DNA of 64,000 nucleotides from Olsenella urininfantis (lineage in GTDB: Bacteria > Actinomycetota > Coriobacteriia > Coriobacteriales > Atopobiaceae), in contig NZ_LT732540.1 of assembly GCF_900155635.1 (NCBI RefSeq), positions 780,365 to 844,364 on the forward strand. Reading direction: 5' to 3'. A model generated the notes under the pieces. It did not search any database and was not told where the DNA came from. It saw only the letters and a program-made list of their open reading frames with translations. The stretch's first letter is position 1. The number at the start of each line of letters is the position of its first letter. Positions 42,601 through 52,144 of the stretch are shown here, in pieces. The translations under genes and the position numbers were made by a program.

Positions 42601-43389
42601 ATGGATGCAAACGTCGCATGGGGCATCCTCGTGCCCTTTCTGGGAACCACGCTTGGTGCGGCGACCGTCTTCTTCATGAGAGGCTCGCTTGACCGAATGG
42701 TGCAGAGGGCCCTCACGGGCTTTGCTGCGGGGGTCATGGTTGCGGCGTCCATCTGGAGCCTGCTGGTGCCCGCCATGGACGAGAGCGCCGCAATGGGCCG
42801 CCTCGCCTTCATCCCCGCAGTGGTTGGGTTCTGGGCAGGCATACTCTTCCTCCAGCTGCTGGACGCCATCATCCCCCACCTTCACCTTGGAGAGGGCGAC
42901 AGAGAGCCCGAAGGCGTCAAGAGCGGGCTGCAGCGAACGACCCTCATGGTGCTCGCGGTCACCCTGCACAACCTTCCGGAGGGCATGGCGGTGGGAGTCG
43001 TCTATGCAGGCTGGCTTACGGGGGACTCGAACGTGACTGCCGCAGGAGCCTTCGTGCTGGCCCTGGGCATTGCCATCCAGAACTTTCCTGAGGGGGCCAT
43101 CATCTCCCTTCCCCTAAGGTCCGAGGGCGCGAGTCGCACGAGGTCGTTCCTTGGGGGTTTTCTCTCGGGTGTCGTAGAGCCCGTGGGGGCCGTGCTCACC
43201 ATCATTGCCGCCCGGTCCGTAACCCCGCTTCTCCCCTATCTGCTGAGCTTCGCCGCAGGGGCCATGATCTACGTGGTGGTGGAGGAGCTAATCCCTGAGA
43301 TGAGCGAGGGAGAGCACAGCAACGTGGGAGTCCTCATGTTCGCACTCGGCTTCACCCTCATGATGGCGCTGGACGTGGCCCTGGGATAG
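42601..43389 (+). CDS. zupT: ZIP-family metal transporter (ZupT-like)
   Basis: 262-aa membrane protein that imports divalent metals such as zinc or iron. The metal-binding helices HNLPEGMAVG and QNFPEGAIISLPL (with H/N/E, N/E ligands) are conserved, and DAIIPHLHLGEGD is a histidine-containing loop between helices 3 and 4. EELIPEMSEGEH is near the end of helix 7. About eight helices, normal length. Ends before a strong bidirectional terminator shared with proS. Confidence 0.93.
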   Translation: MDANVAWGILVPFLGTTLGAATVFFMRGSLDRMVQRALTGFAAGVMVAASIWSLLVPAMDESAAMGRLAFIPAVVGFWAGILFLQLLDAIIPHLHLGEGDREPEGVKSGLQRTTLMVLAVTLHNLPEGMAVGVVYAGWLTGDSNVTAAGAFVLALGIAIQNFPEGAIISLPLRSEGASRTRSFLGGFLSGVVEPVGAVLTIIAARSVTPLLPYLLSFAAGAMIYVVVEELIPEMSEGEHSNVGVLMFALGFTLMMALDVALG

Positions 43390-43417
43390 CGCCTCTCGGG
43401 CAAGGGTCCCGACCATG

Positions 43418-43455
43418 GGACGCCCCCTCCCATGAGGCCTTGGGAGGGGGCGTCC
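43418..43455. terminator. Bidirectional terminator between zupT and proS
   Basis: Perfect 15-bp stem GGACGCCCCCTCCCA / TGGGAGGGGGCGTCC with an 8-base loop, between the convergent stop codons. No long T run on either side. Confidence 0.8.
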
Positions 43456-43484
43456 TCGCATGAGGCGATCAGATTGCCATGGGC

Positions 43485-45203
43485 CTAGATGCGCTGGGAC
43501 TTGACCCTCTCGGCCAAGAGCTCGACGAGCTCGTCCAGCGCAACGTCGCTGCGCTCGCCCGTCTCTCGAACCTTGAGCTCCGCGTTCCCGGCCTTGACGG
43601 CCCTCTTTCCGCAGACGACCTGGAACGGGAAGCCCATGAGGTCGGCATCCGCGAACTTGACGCCCGGGCGCTCCTTGCGGTCGTCGAGCACGACCTCGAT
43701 CCCCGCCTGGCTGAGCCGCTCAGCCAGGTCGACCGCGGCAGGCCAGACGAGGTCGTCGTTCACGTCCAGGGGAACGATCTCCACCTCATAGGGGGCAACG
43801 GAGACAGGCCAGCAGATGCCCTGCCCGTCATGGTGCTGCTCGACCACCGCGGCGAGCATGCGAGAGACGCCGATGCCATAGCAGCCCATGAGGAAGGGCC
43901 TCTCGCGACCGTCCTCGTCCGCGAAGGTCGCCCCCATGGCCTCGGAGTACTTGGTGCCCAGCTGGAAAACCTGGGAGACCTCGATGCCGCGGGCCGACTT
44001 GAGGGGCGCTCCGCACCTGGGGCAGCCGTCGCCCTCCCGCGCGCCGGCAAGGTCGAGCCACTCGTCCACCTCGAAGTCACGGCCGGGGCGGGCGCTGAGA
44101 TAGTGGAAGCCCTCCTCGTTTGCCCCGATGGTCCAGCGGACGCTGCCCTTGAGGGAGACGTCCGCGACGATGCGCAGGTCCTTGCTGGCACCAATGGGCC
44201 CCATGTAGCCCGCAACCAGCCCTGCCCGCTCAAGCTCGTTGGCGGACATCATCGCGTAATGCCCAAAGGCATGCTCGGCCTTCACGTCATTGAGCTCGTG
44301 GTCTCCTGGGAGCAGGGCGAGCACGAGGCCCCCATCCTCAGCGACCAGGGCCACGGACTTGCGACAGGCGCCCTGCTCCACCCCCAGGAAGGAGGCGAGC
44401 GCCTCGAGCGTTCCCTCGACGGGAGTCGCGACCTTCTCGAGCTCGCCACTCCCGGGACCCTCGGGAATGTCTATGACCGAGGCGGCCGCCTCGGTATCCG
44501 CCGCGAATCCGCAGGAGTCGCAGTAGACCAGCTCGGCCTCGCCAGAGTCTGCAAGCGCCATGAACTCGACCGAGGTGTCACCGCCGATCTGACCGGAGTC
44601 CGCGACCACGGGAAGGGCGCGCAGGCCCGCACGCTCGCAGATGCGGGCGTAGGCGTCCTTCTCCTGGTCATAGCACTCCTGCAGAGACTCCTGGGTCGCG
44701 CTGAAGGAGTATGCGTCCTTCATGATGAACTCCCTGCCGCGCATGAGGCCGAATCGAGGCCTGAGCTCGTCGCGGAACTTGTCCTGAATCTGATAGAGCG
44801 TGACGGGGAGCTGCTTGTAGCTCCTCAGCTCGTTGCGCACGAGGTCCGTGAAGGACTCCTCATGAGTGGGGCCAAGGGCATAGGGGTGGTCGTGGCGGTC
44901 GTCTATGCGCATCAGCTCGGGGCCATAGACCTCCCAGCGGCCGCTCTGGTGCCAGAGGGCGGCGTCGGTCAGGATGGGAACCTGCATCTCCTGTGCGTCG
45001 ATGGCCTCCATCTCCTCGCGGATGATGGACTTGATCTTGGCGATGGATAGCCACGCCAACGGCAGGTAGCTATAGAGCCCGGACGCGCCCTTGCGGATCA
45101 TGCCCGCACGCAGCAGCAGCCTGTGGCTTGCCAGCTCTGCGTCGGCAGGGTCCTCCTTGAGCGTGGGAGCGTAGAGCCTTGACATCTTGGCATAAGTCTT
45201 CAC
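43485..45203 (-). CDS. proS: Prolyl-tRNA synthetase (bacterial type)
   Basis: Class II enzyme of 572 aa that charges tRNA-Pro. It has the class II core (MSRLYAPTLKEDPADAELASHRLLLRAGMIRKGASGLYSYLP; RPRFGLMRGREFIMKDAYSF; GCYGIGVSRMLAAVVEQHHD) and, between motifs 2 and 3, a YbaK-like editing insert (VEGTLEALASFLGVEQGACRKSV...). The C-terminal anticodon domain is present. GTG at 45201-45203 follows AAGGA and begins KTYAKMSRLYAPT. A small hairpin lies just upstream of the ribosome site. Confidence 0.96.
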   Translation of the reverse strand: MKTYAKMSRLYAPTLKEDPADAELASHRLLLRAGMIRKGASGLYSYLPLAWLSIAKIKSIIREEMEAIDAQEMQVPILTDAALWHQSGRWEVYGPELMRIDDRHDHPYALGPTHEESFTDLVRNELRSYKQLPVTLYQIQDKFRDELRPRFGLMRGREFIMKDAYSFSATQESLQECYDQEKDAYARICERAGLRALPVVADSGQIGGDTSVEFMALADSGEAELVYCDSCGFAADTEAAASVIDIPEGPGSGELEKVATPVEGTLEALASFLGVEQGACRKSVALVAEDGGLVLALLPGDHELNDVKAEHAFGHYAMMSANELERAGLVAGYMGPIGASKDLRIVADVSLKGSVRWTIGANEEGFHYLSARPGRDFEVDEWLDLAGAREGDGCPRCGAPLKSARGIEVSQVFQLGTKYSEAMGATFADEDGRERPFLMGCYGIGVSRMLAAVVEQHHDGQGICWPVSVAPYEVEIVPLDVNDDLVWPAAVDLAERLSQAGIEVVLDDRKERPGVKFADADLMGFPFQVVCGKRAVKAGNAELKVRETGERSDVALDELVELLAERVKSQRI

Positions 45204-45329
45204 GTCAAATCCTTCCAACCTCGCTCGGGGCGAAGCCCCAAGAGTTGCATGCGAACGTCAATGGTAAACCTAGCCTCACGCAAGAGAGGCCTCAATGCGG
45301 TCAGGGGCAGACGCCTCCTGGGAGCAAGC

Positions 45330-46412
45330 CTACTCGAAGCGAGAGTGAATCTCGTCGATGAGCGCGTCAACGACCTCCTCTTCGGCAACGCTGCGAATCT
45401 TCTTCCCCTCCTGGAAGAGCACGGCACGGCCGTGCCCGCAGGCAACGCCCAGGTCGGCGTCTCGAGCCTCTCCAGGGCCATTGACCACGCAGCCCATGAC
45501 GGCAACGGAGATGGGGGCACGGACGTCAGCGAGGCGACGAGAGACCTCCTCGGCCATCTTGATGAGGTCAACCTGGCAGCGGCCACAGGTGGGACAGCTC
45601 ACAAGCTCGGGCCTGAGCCTCCTCATGCCCAAGGCCGAGAGGAGGTCCCAGGCCACGTTGACCTCCTCGACGGGGTCTGCCGTGAGCGAGAGGCGCATCG
45701 TGTCCCCAATGCCCTCCTCCAAAAGAATGCCGACCCCCGCGCAGTTCTTGACGGTACCCTGACGCAGGGTCCCCGCCTCCGTGACGCCAACGTGCAGGGG
45801 AACCTGAGGAAGCTCCCTTGCCAGGGCGCGATAGGTCTCGAGCGTGATGGGCACGGAGTGCGCCTTGGCCGAGAGGACGATGTCCGCAAAGCCCCGTCCC
45901 TCGAAGTGCTCTACGAAGGAGCTGGCGGAGGCGACGAGCTTCTCGCTCAGGCTCAAGTCCTGCCTGTCGTCAAACGCGGGGTCGAGGGACCCCGCGTTGA
46001 CCCCGATGCGGATGGGGATGTGGGCGTCCCCCGCGGCATCGATGACGGCGTCCACTCGCTCGAAGGAACCTATGTTCCCCGGGTTGATGCGCAGGGCCGC
46101 CGCCCCACGACGCGTTGCCTCGATGGCAAGACGGTAGTCGAAGTGGATGTCGGCAACCACGGGAAGCGGGCTCTCGGCACAGATGCGAGAGAAGCCGTCG
46201 AGCGAGGCTGCATTGGGGATTGCAACGCGAATGATGTCGCAGCCAGCCTTCGCAAGATCGCCGATCTGGGCAAGCGTGGAGGCGGCGTCATCGGTCTTCG
46301 TGGTGCACATGGACTGAACCGTGACAGGGGACCCCCCGCCAACGGGAACGCCGCCGACATGCACTCGTCGCGTCCCCTCCCTGGGGAGGGGGGGCTTGGG
46401 CTGGTCGTTCAT
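45330..46412 (-). CDS. ispG: 4-hydroxy-3-methylbut-2-en-1-yl diphosphate synthase
   Basis: MEP-pathway enzyme of 360 aa that reduces MEcPP to HMBPP with a [4Fe-4S] cluster. TIM barrel features VTVQSMCTTKT, ADIHFDYRLAIEA, ALRINPGNIGS and RIGVNAGSLD; cluster cysteines SCPTCGRCQVDL. No N-terminal insert is seen, so it is the short bacterial form. Starts 8 bases after rseP's stop; the classic dxr - rseP - ispG order. Confidence 0.96.
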   Translation of the reverse strand: MNDQPKPPLPREGTRRVHVGGVPVGGGSPVTVQSMCTTKTDDAASTLAQIGDLAKAGCDIIRVAIPNAASLDGFSRICAESPLPVVADIHFDYRLAIEATRRGAAALRINPGNIGSFERVDAVIDAAGDAHIPIRIGVNAGSLDPAFDDRQDLSLSEKLVASASSFVEHFEGRGFADIVLSAKAHSVPITLETYRALARELPQVPLHVGVTEAGTLRQGTVKNCAGVGILLEEGIGDTMRLSLTADPVEEVNVAWDLLSALGMRRLRPELVSCPTCGRCQVDLIKMAEEVSRRLADVRAPISVAVMGCVVNGPGEARDADLGVACGHGRAVLFQEGKKIRSVAEEEVVDALIDEIHSRFE

Positions 46413-46420
46413 TTCAACTC

Positions 46421-47770
46421 CTAACCCGCCAGAATGCTACCGATGTCATTTCGCAGCGCGAAGACGAACAGTGCCAGAAACAAGGCAAGGCCCACGTAGC
46501 TGACGGCATTTTGAACACGCACGGAGAGAGGCCTGCGGACGATGAGCTGCACGAGCTCTATGGCCACCTTCCCCCCATCGAGAGGGGGGATGGGAAGCAG
46601 ATTCATGAATCCGAGGGACAAGGAGATTACGGCGGCAAAGAGCAGCAGGCTGTTCGGCCCCTGGGAGGCGGCCTTGCTCGCCATGGCAGAGATTCCCACG
46701 ACGGACGAGGTGCCCTTGAGGGTCTCGAGGCTGTAGCGAGGCGTGATCAGCCTCAGGGCCCCCTCCCCCACCGCCGCGGCATAGCGCAGGGCGGCACGGA
46801 AGGCCTCGCCGAGGGCAAGCCGCCTCATCAGCGTGGGAGGAGCTATGCCTATGACGTCAACCGGCTGGCCATCGGGCAGGTCAACCACCAGGTCTCGCTC
46901 CTCCCCAGAGCTGATGACGCGGATCTTCAGGTCCTTGCCTTGGGGGAGGAGCTCATGAAGGCGAGCGACTATCGACGACCAGTCGTCGACGGGCGCACCA
47001 TCGATGGAGATGACTTTGTCCCCCGGCCTGACGCCCGCCTCCCACGCGTATCCCCCCTCGCTGACTGACCCCATGACGTTGGTGTTCTCGGCAACCTCAA
47101 CGCCAAGGGCGGAAAGGCTGAAGGTGACGATCAGGAGGGCAAGCAAGACGTTGAGCGCGGGGCCAGCGACAAGCACCAGGACACGCGAGATGAAGCCATG
47201 CCCAAGATAGGTGCGACCGCGCTCCGCGGCGAGAAACTCCTTGAGGTCCCCCGCTATGGGACGAGCAGCCCCCGCCATGGTTGACCCCGCGACAGAAAGG
47301 TCATGGCCCCGGTCATACTCCGTGAGCATGTCCGCGTCGCGCGGCAGGGTCTCGAAGCGTTCGCCGCCTCCGCAGTCCCTGATAGACGCCCAGTCGCTCA
47401 GGGTAAGGAGCAGGGAGAGCGCCCTCTCCTCATCTATCCCCAGCCGCACGGCCACCTCAGACGGCGTGCAGCCGCCCCAGGACTGGACAAGGCCCAGGCA
47501 AGGTGCCAGAAGCTCGTCCTGACTCCCCTCCATGCCACAGATGCGCGTATACCCGCCGAGGAGGACGGGGGTGACGCCGATCTCCGTGCCGCGCGTCCTT
47601 GACTTGTACGAAAGCTTCAACCTGCATGGCATGCCCAGGAAGAACTCCGTGACACGCATGCCGAAGAAGCGTGCCGCCAGGTAGTGGCCCAGCTCGTGAA
47701 CGAAGACGAGGACGGAGAGAACGAGCGCGCCCCAGAACACGGCCGAGGCGACCGAGGCAAGCGCGCTCAT
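46421..47770 (-). CDS. rseP: RIP metalloprotease (RseP/RasP-like) with an inserted segment
   Basis: 449-aa site-2 protease. HELGH (about 25-29) in the first helix and NLLPIPPLDGGK near the end supply zinc ligands; GTEIGVTPVLLGGYTRICG and a PDZ domain (GSVSEGGYAWEAGVRPGDKVISIDGAPV) are standard. Between GGYTRICGME (about 80) and the helix starting FISRVLVLVAGPALN (about 193) lies an extra segment of about 110 residues with a winged-helix-like stretch TPSEVAVRLGIDEERALSLLLTLS and an acidic linker. It shares ATGA with dxr. The normal substrates (anti-sigma factors, signal peptides) are unknown here. Confidence 0.92.
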   Translation of the reverse strand: MSALASVASAVFWGALVLSVLVFVHELGHYLAARFFGMRVTEFFLGMPCRLKLSYKSRTRGTEIGVTPVLLGGYTRICGMEGSQDELLAPCLGLVQSWGGCTPSEVAVRLGIDEERALSLLLTLSDWASIRDCGGGERFETLPRDADMLTEYDRGHDLSVAGSTMAGAARPIAGDLKEFLAAERGRTYLGHGFISRVLVLVAGPALNVLLALLIVTFSLSALGVEVAENTNVMGSVSEGGYAWEAGVRPGDKVISIDGAPVDDWSSIVARLHELLPQGKDLKIRVISSGEERDLVVDLPDGQPVDVIGIAPPTLMRRLALGEAFRAALRYAAAVGEGALRLITPRYSLETLKGTSSVVGISAMASKAASQGPNSLLLFAAVISLSLGFMNLLPIPPLDGGKVAIELVQLIVRRPLSVRVQNAVSYVGLALFLALFVFALRNDIGSILAG

Positions 47771-48966
47771 CGCGACACCGTCCCAAGGTGCTCGGCCGCT
47801 CGCGTGCGCGCCCATGAGTCGACCTCCATGAGCTGTTCCAGTGACTCGACGGGGGACGGCACGCAGTCATCCATGACCTCGGACACAGCCCGCTCGATGT
47901 CAAGGAAGCCGCAGAGGCCGCGACGGAAGGCGAGGTTCGCCACCTCGTTGGCGGCGTTCATCGCGCAGGGCAGCGTCATTCCCACGCGACCCGCCCTTCT
48001 GGCGAGCTCGAGGCAGCCGAAGGCCTCCTCGTCAGGGTAGGCAAAGCTCATTGGCCGCAGCTCTCGATATTCCACGCGCTCGCAGGGGCTCTCCCAGCGA
48101 TCGGGATAGCTGAAGGCATATTGGATGGGAATGCGCATGTCAGAGGGACCCAGCTGAGCCTTCACGCTGCCATCGGAAAACTCGACCATGGAGTGCACGC
48201 GGCTTTGGCGGTGCACGAGGACCCTGATTCGGTCTATGTCCACGCCAAAGAGCCTCGTCGCCTCGAGGACCTCAAGCCCCTTGTTCATGAGCGTCGCGGA
48301 ATCGATGGTGATCTTTGGGCCCATCTTCCAGGTGGGGTGGCTCAACGCCTCGGCGGCGGTGACACGAGAGAGGCGATCCCTGCCCCAGCCGAAGAAGGGG
48401 CCGCCAGAGCAGGTGAGCCAAAGGGCATGTACGTCAGAGCGCCCCTCCCCCACCAGGCACTGGTAGATCGCGCTATGCTCGGAATCCACCGGAATGAAGC
48501 GACCTGGTTGCGCCAGGGGCATGAGGAGGTCCCCGCCGACCACGATGGACTCCTTGTTGGCGTAGGTAAGGATCTTGTTTGCCCTGAGCGCCGAGAGCCC
48601 TGCCCTGATGCCTGCAAATCCCACGACGGCGTTGAGCACGCAGTCGACCTCGTCCATCTGGACCAGCTCCTCAAGCGCGTCCGGCCCAAAGCCACAGCAG
48701 CAAGATGAGGGGAGCTCGGACAGGACCGGGTCGGCGGCATGGGCGGGGTCTGCAACGACCACATGACGCGCCGAGAACTCCCTGGCCATTTCCACGAGCC
48801 TCTCGGTTGACGAGCTGACGGAGAGGGCGACGACCTCAAGCCTGTCAGGGTGTCTGCGGCATACGTCCAGGGCCTGCGTGCCAATGGAACCTGATGCGCC
48901 CAGTATCGCGAGGCGCAGGGGCGCGGTGCTTGCGGGCACGTGGGCCACCCGCTCGAAGATACTCAA
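47767..48966 (-). CDS. dxr: 1-deoxy-D-xylulose-5-phosphate reductoisomerase
   Basis: NADPH- and metal-dependent MEP enzyme of 399 aa. LAILGASGSIGTQALDV, NAVVGFAGI, ANKESIVVGGDLLM, VDSEHSAIYQCL, TCSGGPF and HPTWKMGPKITIDSATLMNKGLE are all intact, including metal ligands. It shares 4 bases with both cdsA and rseP, so these are translationally coupled. Confidence 0.97.
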   Translation of the reverse strand: MSIFERVAHVPASTAPLRLAILGASGSIGTQALDVCRRHPDRLEVVALSVSSSTERLVEMAREFSARHVVVADPAHAADPVLSELPSSCCCGFGPDALEELVQMDEVDCVLNAVVGFAGIRAGLSALRANKILTYANKESIVVGGDLLMPLAQPGRFIPVDSEHSAIYQCLVGEGRSDVHALWLTCSGGPFFGWGRDRLSRVTAAEALSHPTWKMGPKITIDSATLMNKGLEVLEATRLFGVDIDRIRVLVHRQSRVHSMVEFSDGSVKAQLGPSDMRIPIQYAFSYPDRWESPCERVEYRELRPMSFAYPDEEAFGCLELARRAGRVGMTLPCAMNAANEVANLAFRRGLCGFLDIERAVSEVMDDCVPSPVESLEQLMEVDSWARTRAAEHLGTVSR

Positions 48967-49922
48967 AGAACGCCTCCAAGTCGAAGCAGGAGAAAGGCGA
49001 CGGCGCAGCCGAAGAGCATGGAGTCAGACCTGTCCAAGAGGCCTCCATGGCCTGGCAGAACGTTTCCAGAGTCCTTTACGCCCACACCGCGCTTCACGCG
49101 GGACTCGAAGAGGTCTCCGGCAACCGCCATGATGCCCACAACGGGCCCCGCGACAAGGGCGAGTGGCCAGCCTATCCCCGACACGGGTATGACCGCCATC
49201 ACGAGCCAGATGAGCACGCTGCCCGCAAGCCCCCCGAAGAGGCCCTCGATGCTCTTGTTGGGAGATATCTTCGGCGCAAGCTTGTGCCTGCCGAAGCGCG
49301 TGCCCACAAAATATGCCGTCGCGTCGTTCAGCCACACGGAGCCCATCACGCCGAAGGCGAGGAGACCCCCGTCGAAGCCGGGGGCAGCAGACCTGATGGT
49401 GACGATCGTCGAGAACATGAGCGAGGTGTATATGGGTCCGAAGGCCGTAAGGGCCACGTCGGCGATGCCCGCACGCGGGGTCATGACGTACCAGACGGCG
49501 CAAAGCACCATCATGAGAAGCAGCACGTAGAGCGTTGCGGAGCCATGCGACGCAAGCGGGGCCAGGGTGAAGAGAATCGACGCGCCGAGCCCCAGAATCT
49601 CGTTGGGCTCATGCCCGCCCATCCGGGACATGCGGAAGAACTCCGAGCAGCAGGTCCACGCCATGGCGGTGACGAGAACGGCAGTGGGGACCTTGCCCCA
49701 GAAGAGGCAGACGACCGTGAGGATGGCATACACGGCCCCGGTTGCGGTGCGCGTCAGGACCTTTTCGGTCCAACCTCGGGCCTTCTGGCCGCGAAGGTCG
49801 CCCGCGGCCCTTGCGCTCTCCTTGGCCTTTCGCACGAGCTCCAGGCGCTCTATTCCCCTCTCGATGCCCCTTGCGTGAGGCTCCGGGCCTTCCATGCCCC
49901 CCTTGCCCTGGCGCTCCCTCAT
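48963..49922 (-). CDS. cdsA: Phosphatidate cytidylyltransferase
   Basis: 319-aa membrane enzyme that makes CDP-diacylglycerol from phosphatidate and CTP. About eight helices follow a charged, glutamate/arginine-rich tail of about 55 residues. The family signature is GDLFESRVKRGVGVKDSGNVLPGHGGLLDRSDSMLF. NDATAYFVGTRFGRHKLAPKISPNKSIEGLFGG is also typical. The long N-terminal tail is unusual. Start ATG overlaps uppS by 4 bases. Confidence 0.94.
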   Translation of the reverse strand: MRERQGKGGMEGPEPHARGIERGIERLELVRKAKESARAAGDLRGQKARGWTEKVLTRTATGAVYAILTVVCLFWGKVPTAVLVTAMAWTCCSEFFRMSRMGGHEPNEILGLGASILFTLAPLASHGSATLYVLLLMMVLCAVWYVMTPRAGIADVALTAFGPIYTSLMFSTIVTIRSAAPGFDGGLLAFGVMGSVWLNDATAYFVGTRFGRHKLAPKISPNKSIEGLFGGLAGSVLIWLVMAVIPVSGIGWPLALVAGPVVGIMAVAGDLFESRVKRGVGVKDSGNVLPGHGGLLDRSDSMLFGCAVAFLLLRLGGVL

Positions 49923-50701
49923 GCGGATATTCCTCCAAAGCGTCTGTTGCGAGACTGGTAGGCCAAGACGGCCTGGAGATAGTCCCAGCGGCTAAAGTCA
50001 GGCCAGTAGCGCTCACTCACGTAGAGCTCCGCATATGCAAGCTGCCAGAGGAGGAAATTCGAGAGCCTGAGCTCTCCTGAGCTGCGTATGAGAAGGTCAG
50101 GGTCAGGAAGGCCCGCCGTATAGAGCTTCTCCTCAAGCATCCGCGAGTCAATGTCGTTGGGGTCGAGCTCGCCTCCGGCGGACATCCGCGCCAGCTCCCG
50201 GGCGGCACGCACGAGCTCCGCCCTCGACCCATAGTTGACAGCCAGGGCAAAGACCATGCCGTCGTTGCCCTGCGTGGAACGAAGCCCCTCTTGGAACACC
50301 TCGAAGGTCTCCTTGGGAAGCGCCGTGAGATCGCCGAAGAAGCGCAGGCGGACGTTTTCCTGATGAAAGAGGGGCAGCTCCTCAAGCAGAGTCGTCGCAA
50401 AGAGGTGCATGAGAAGGTCGACCTCGTGCTGGGGCCTATTCCAGTTCTCCGTTGAGAACGCATAGACGGAGAGGACGTCTATGCCAAGGCGAACGCTTGT
50501 CGTCACGGCCTCGCGCAGGGAGTCCACGCCAGCGACATGGCCAGCAGACCTCTCGAGGCCGCGCTCCTGCGCCCATCTGCCGTTGCCGTCCATGATGATG
50601 GAGACATGGCGGGGCATGCGTGACAGGTCAAGGGAGCCAAGCTTGGCCCCCTCATCCCCCCGCGAGAAATACTGACGTAGCTTTTCCTCGTCTACCTGCA
50701 C
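49919..50701 (-). CDS. uppS: Undecaprenyl diphosphate synthase (cis-prenyltransferase)
   Basis: 260-aa enzyme building undecaprenyl-PP for cell-wall carriers. VSIIMDGNGRWAQERG carries the catalytic aspartate (about D38); SVYAFSTENWNRP, FFGD and DLLIRSSGELRLSNFLLWQLAYAELYV are standard. The GTG start immediately follows the frr TAG. A 28-residue N-terminal extension precedes the core. Confidence 0.96.
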   Translation of the reverse strand: MQVDEEKLRQYFSRGDEGAKLGSLDLSRMPRHVSIIMDGNGRWAQERGLERSAGHVAGVDSLREAVTTSVRLGIDVLSVYAFSTENWNRPQHEVDLLMHLFATTLLEELPLFHQENVRLRFFGDLTALPKETFEVFQEGLRSTQGNDGMVFALAVNYGSRAELVRAARELARMSAGGELDPNDIDSRMLEEKLYTAGLPDPDLLIRSSGELRLSNFLLWQLAYAELYVSERYWPDFSRWDYLQAVLAYQSRNRRFGGISA

Positions 50702-51247
50702 CTAAATCTCCATGACCTCGGCGGTCTTGCTCTTGAGAAGCTCATCGATCTTCTCGATGAAACCGTCGGTAACCTTCTGAATGGCCTTCTTCTCACGGGC
50801 GATATCGTCCTCGGAGAGCTCCTCGTCCCTCTCGGCCTGGTTGTTGGCATCGCGTCGAGCGTTGCGAACGGAGATCTTGGCGTCCTCCGCGTAGCGGCTG
50901 CAGTCCTTTGCGAGCTCGCGCCTGCGCTCCTCGGTGGGCTTGGGGAAGGGAAGACGGATGCTCACGCCATCATTGCTCGGGGTGATGCCGAGGTCAGAGG
51001 CCTCTATGGCACGCTCGATCGCCTTCAGGACACTCTTGTCCCAAGGCTCGACCACGAGCATGGACGCCTCGGGCACCTTGACGCCGGCAAGCTGTGTGAC
51101 GGGCGTCATCTGACCGTAGTAGTCAACCCTGATGTCATCGAGAACGTGGGCGTTGGCACGCCCCGTGCGGACCTTCGCAAAGTTGTGAAGCAGTGCGTCA
51201 ACGCACTTCTCCATGTTGCGCTTGGCGGAATCGCTGTACTCGCTCAT
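50702..51247 (-). CDS. frr: Ribosome recycling factor
   Basis: 181-aa factor that splits post-termination ribosomes with EF-G. It has the N-terminal KCVDALLHNFAKVRTGRANAHVLDDIRVDYYG and the helical C-terminus typical of RRF, at normal length. Between pyrH (13-base gap) and uppS (immediately adjacent). Confidence 0.97.
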   Translation of the reverse strand: MSEYSDSAKRNMEKCVDALLHNFAKVRTGRANAHVLDDIRVDYYGQMTPVTQLAGVKVPEASMLVVEPWDKSVLKAIERAIEASDLGITPSNDGVSIRLPFPKPTEERRRELAKDCSRYAEDAKISVRNARRDANNQAERDEELSEDDIAREKKAIQKVTDGFIEKIDELLKSKTAEVMEI

Positions 51248-51260
51248 GTGCTCTCTCCTA

Positions 51261-51977
51261 TTATTCTACGACGGTGGTACCTATGGCCTCGCCACGAAGA
51301 GCGCGTTCGAAGATCTGGTCTCCATCGAGGTCAAAGACCATGATAGGCATATGGTTGTCTTTGCAAAGCGCGGTTGCCGTGGCATCCATGACATGGAGGT
51401 TGCGACTCAGCACCTCAGCGTAGCTGATGGTATCGAACTTCTTTGCGTCGCTGTTGGTGACGGGGTCCGCGTCGTAGATGCCATCCACCTTCGTGGCCTT
51501 CATGAGGACCTCTGCGCCTATCTCACACGCGCGCAGGGCGGCGGCCGTGTCCGTAGTGAAGTAGGGGTTGCCCGTGCCCGCGGCGAAGATGGTGATGCGG
51601 CCCTTTTCGAGATGCCTGATGGCACGGCGGCGGATGTAGGTCTCGGAGACCTGATGCATCTCGATGGCGCTCATGACGCGGCAATGCATGCCGGCATGCT
51701 CGAAGCTGTCCTGGAGGGCAAGGGAGTTTATGACAGTTGCAAGCATGCCCATGTTGTCACCTTGGGCGCGGTCCATTCCGGCGGCGGCGCCGGACAGCCC
51801 CCTGAAGATGTTTCCGCCGCCCACGACCACGGCGATCTGAACACCATCCTCGTAGGCGGGCCTGATGTCAGAGGCGATCTTCTTGAGAACAACGGGATCG
51901 ATTCCAAAGTTCTTCGAGCCCATGAGAGCCTCGCCGGAGAGCTTCAGGAGCACACGCTTGTACTTGTAGTCAGACAA
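51261..51977 (-). CDS. pyrH: UMP kinase
   Basis: 238-aa amino-acid-kinase-fold enzyme phosphorylating UMP to UDP. It shows the KLSGEALMG strand, [25 protein letters not shown] and [17 protein letters not shown] signatures. An extended -10 promoter lies about 66 bases upstream, after the tsf terminator, so pyrH-frr-uppS probably begin a new transcript. Confidence 0.97.
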   Translation of the reverse strand: MSDYKYKRVLLKLSGEALMGSKNFGIDPVVLKKIASDIRPAYEDGVQIAVVVGGGNIFRGLSGAAAGMDRAQGDNMGMLATVINSLALQDSFEHAGMHCRVMSAIEMHQVSETYIRRRAIRHLEKGRITIFAAGTGNPYFTTDTAAALRACEIGAEVLMKATKVDGIYDADPVTNSDAKKFDTISYAEVLSRNLHVMDATATALCKDNHMPIMVFDLDGDQIFERALRGEAIGTTVVE

Positions 51978-52042
51978 AACGAACCTCCGTAGGTGGGGCG
52001 GAGCCTGCGACGACGCCCATCAGGGCATCCGAAGTCCAGATG

Positions 52043-52051
52043 ATTCTATCA
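52043..52051 (-). promoter_or_regulatory. Extended -10 promoter upstream of pyrH
   Basis: On the minus strand TGATAGAAT is a TGn extended -10 followed by the leader of pyrH. No convincing -35. Confidence 0.5.
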
Positions 52052-52095
52052 GAGCCAATGGGCTCCTTGCGAAAGCAGACATTCACGACAAAGAA

Positions 52096-52123
52096 GGGGC
52101 CGGCACCCAAAGGCGCCGGCCCC
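52096..52123 (-). terminator. Terminator-like hairpin after tsf
   Basis: GGGGCCGGC (52096-52104) pairs with GCCGGCCCC (52115-52123), extended by two more pairs past one mismatch. It lies 22 bases after the tsf stop; a TTCTTT stretch follows on the minus strand. Confidence 0.75.
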
Positions 52124-52144
52124 TCTCATGCTCTGGTCGCCTTG

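Noticed and set aside
45204..45329. Possible T-box or riboswitch upstream of proS
   Set aside because: Only a small GGGGC-TTC-GCCCC hairpin is visible; no T-box bulge sequence or specifier loop.
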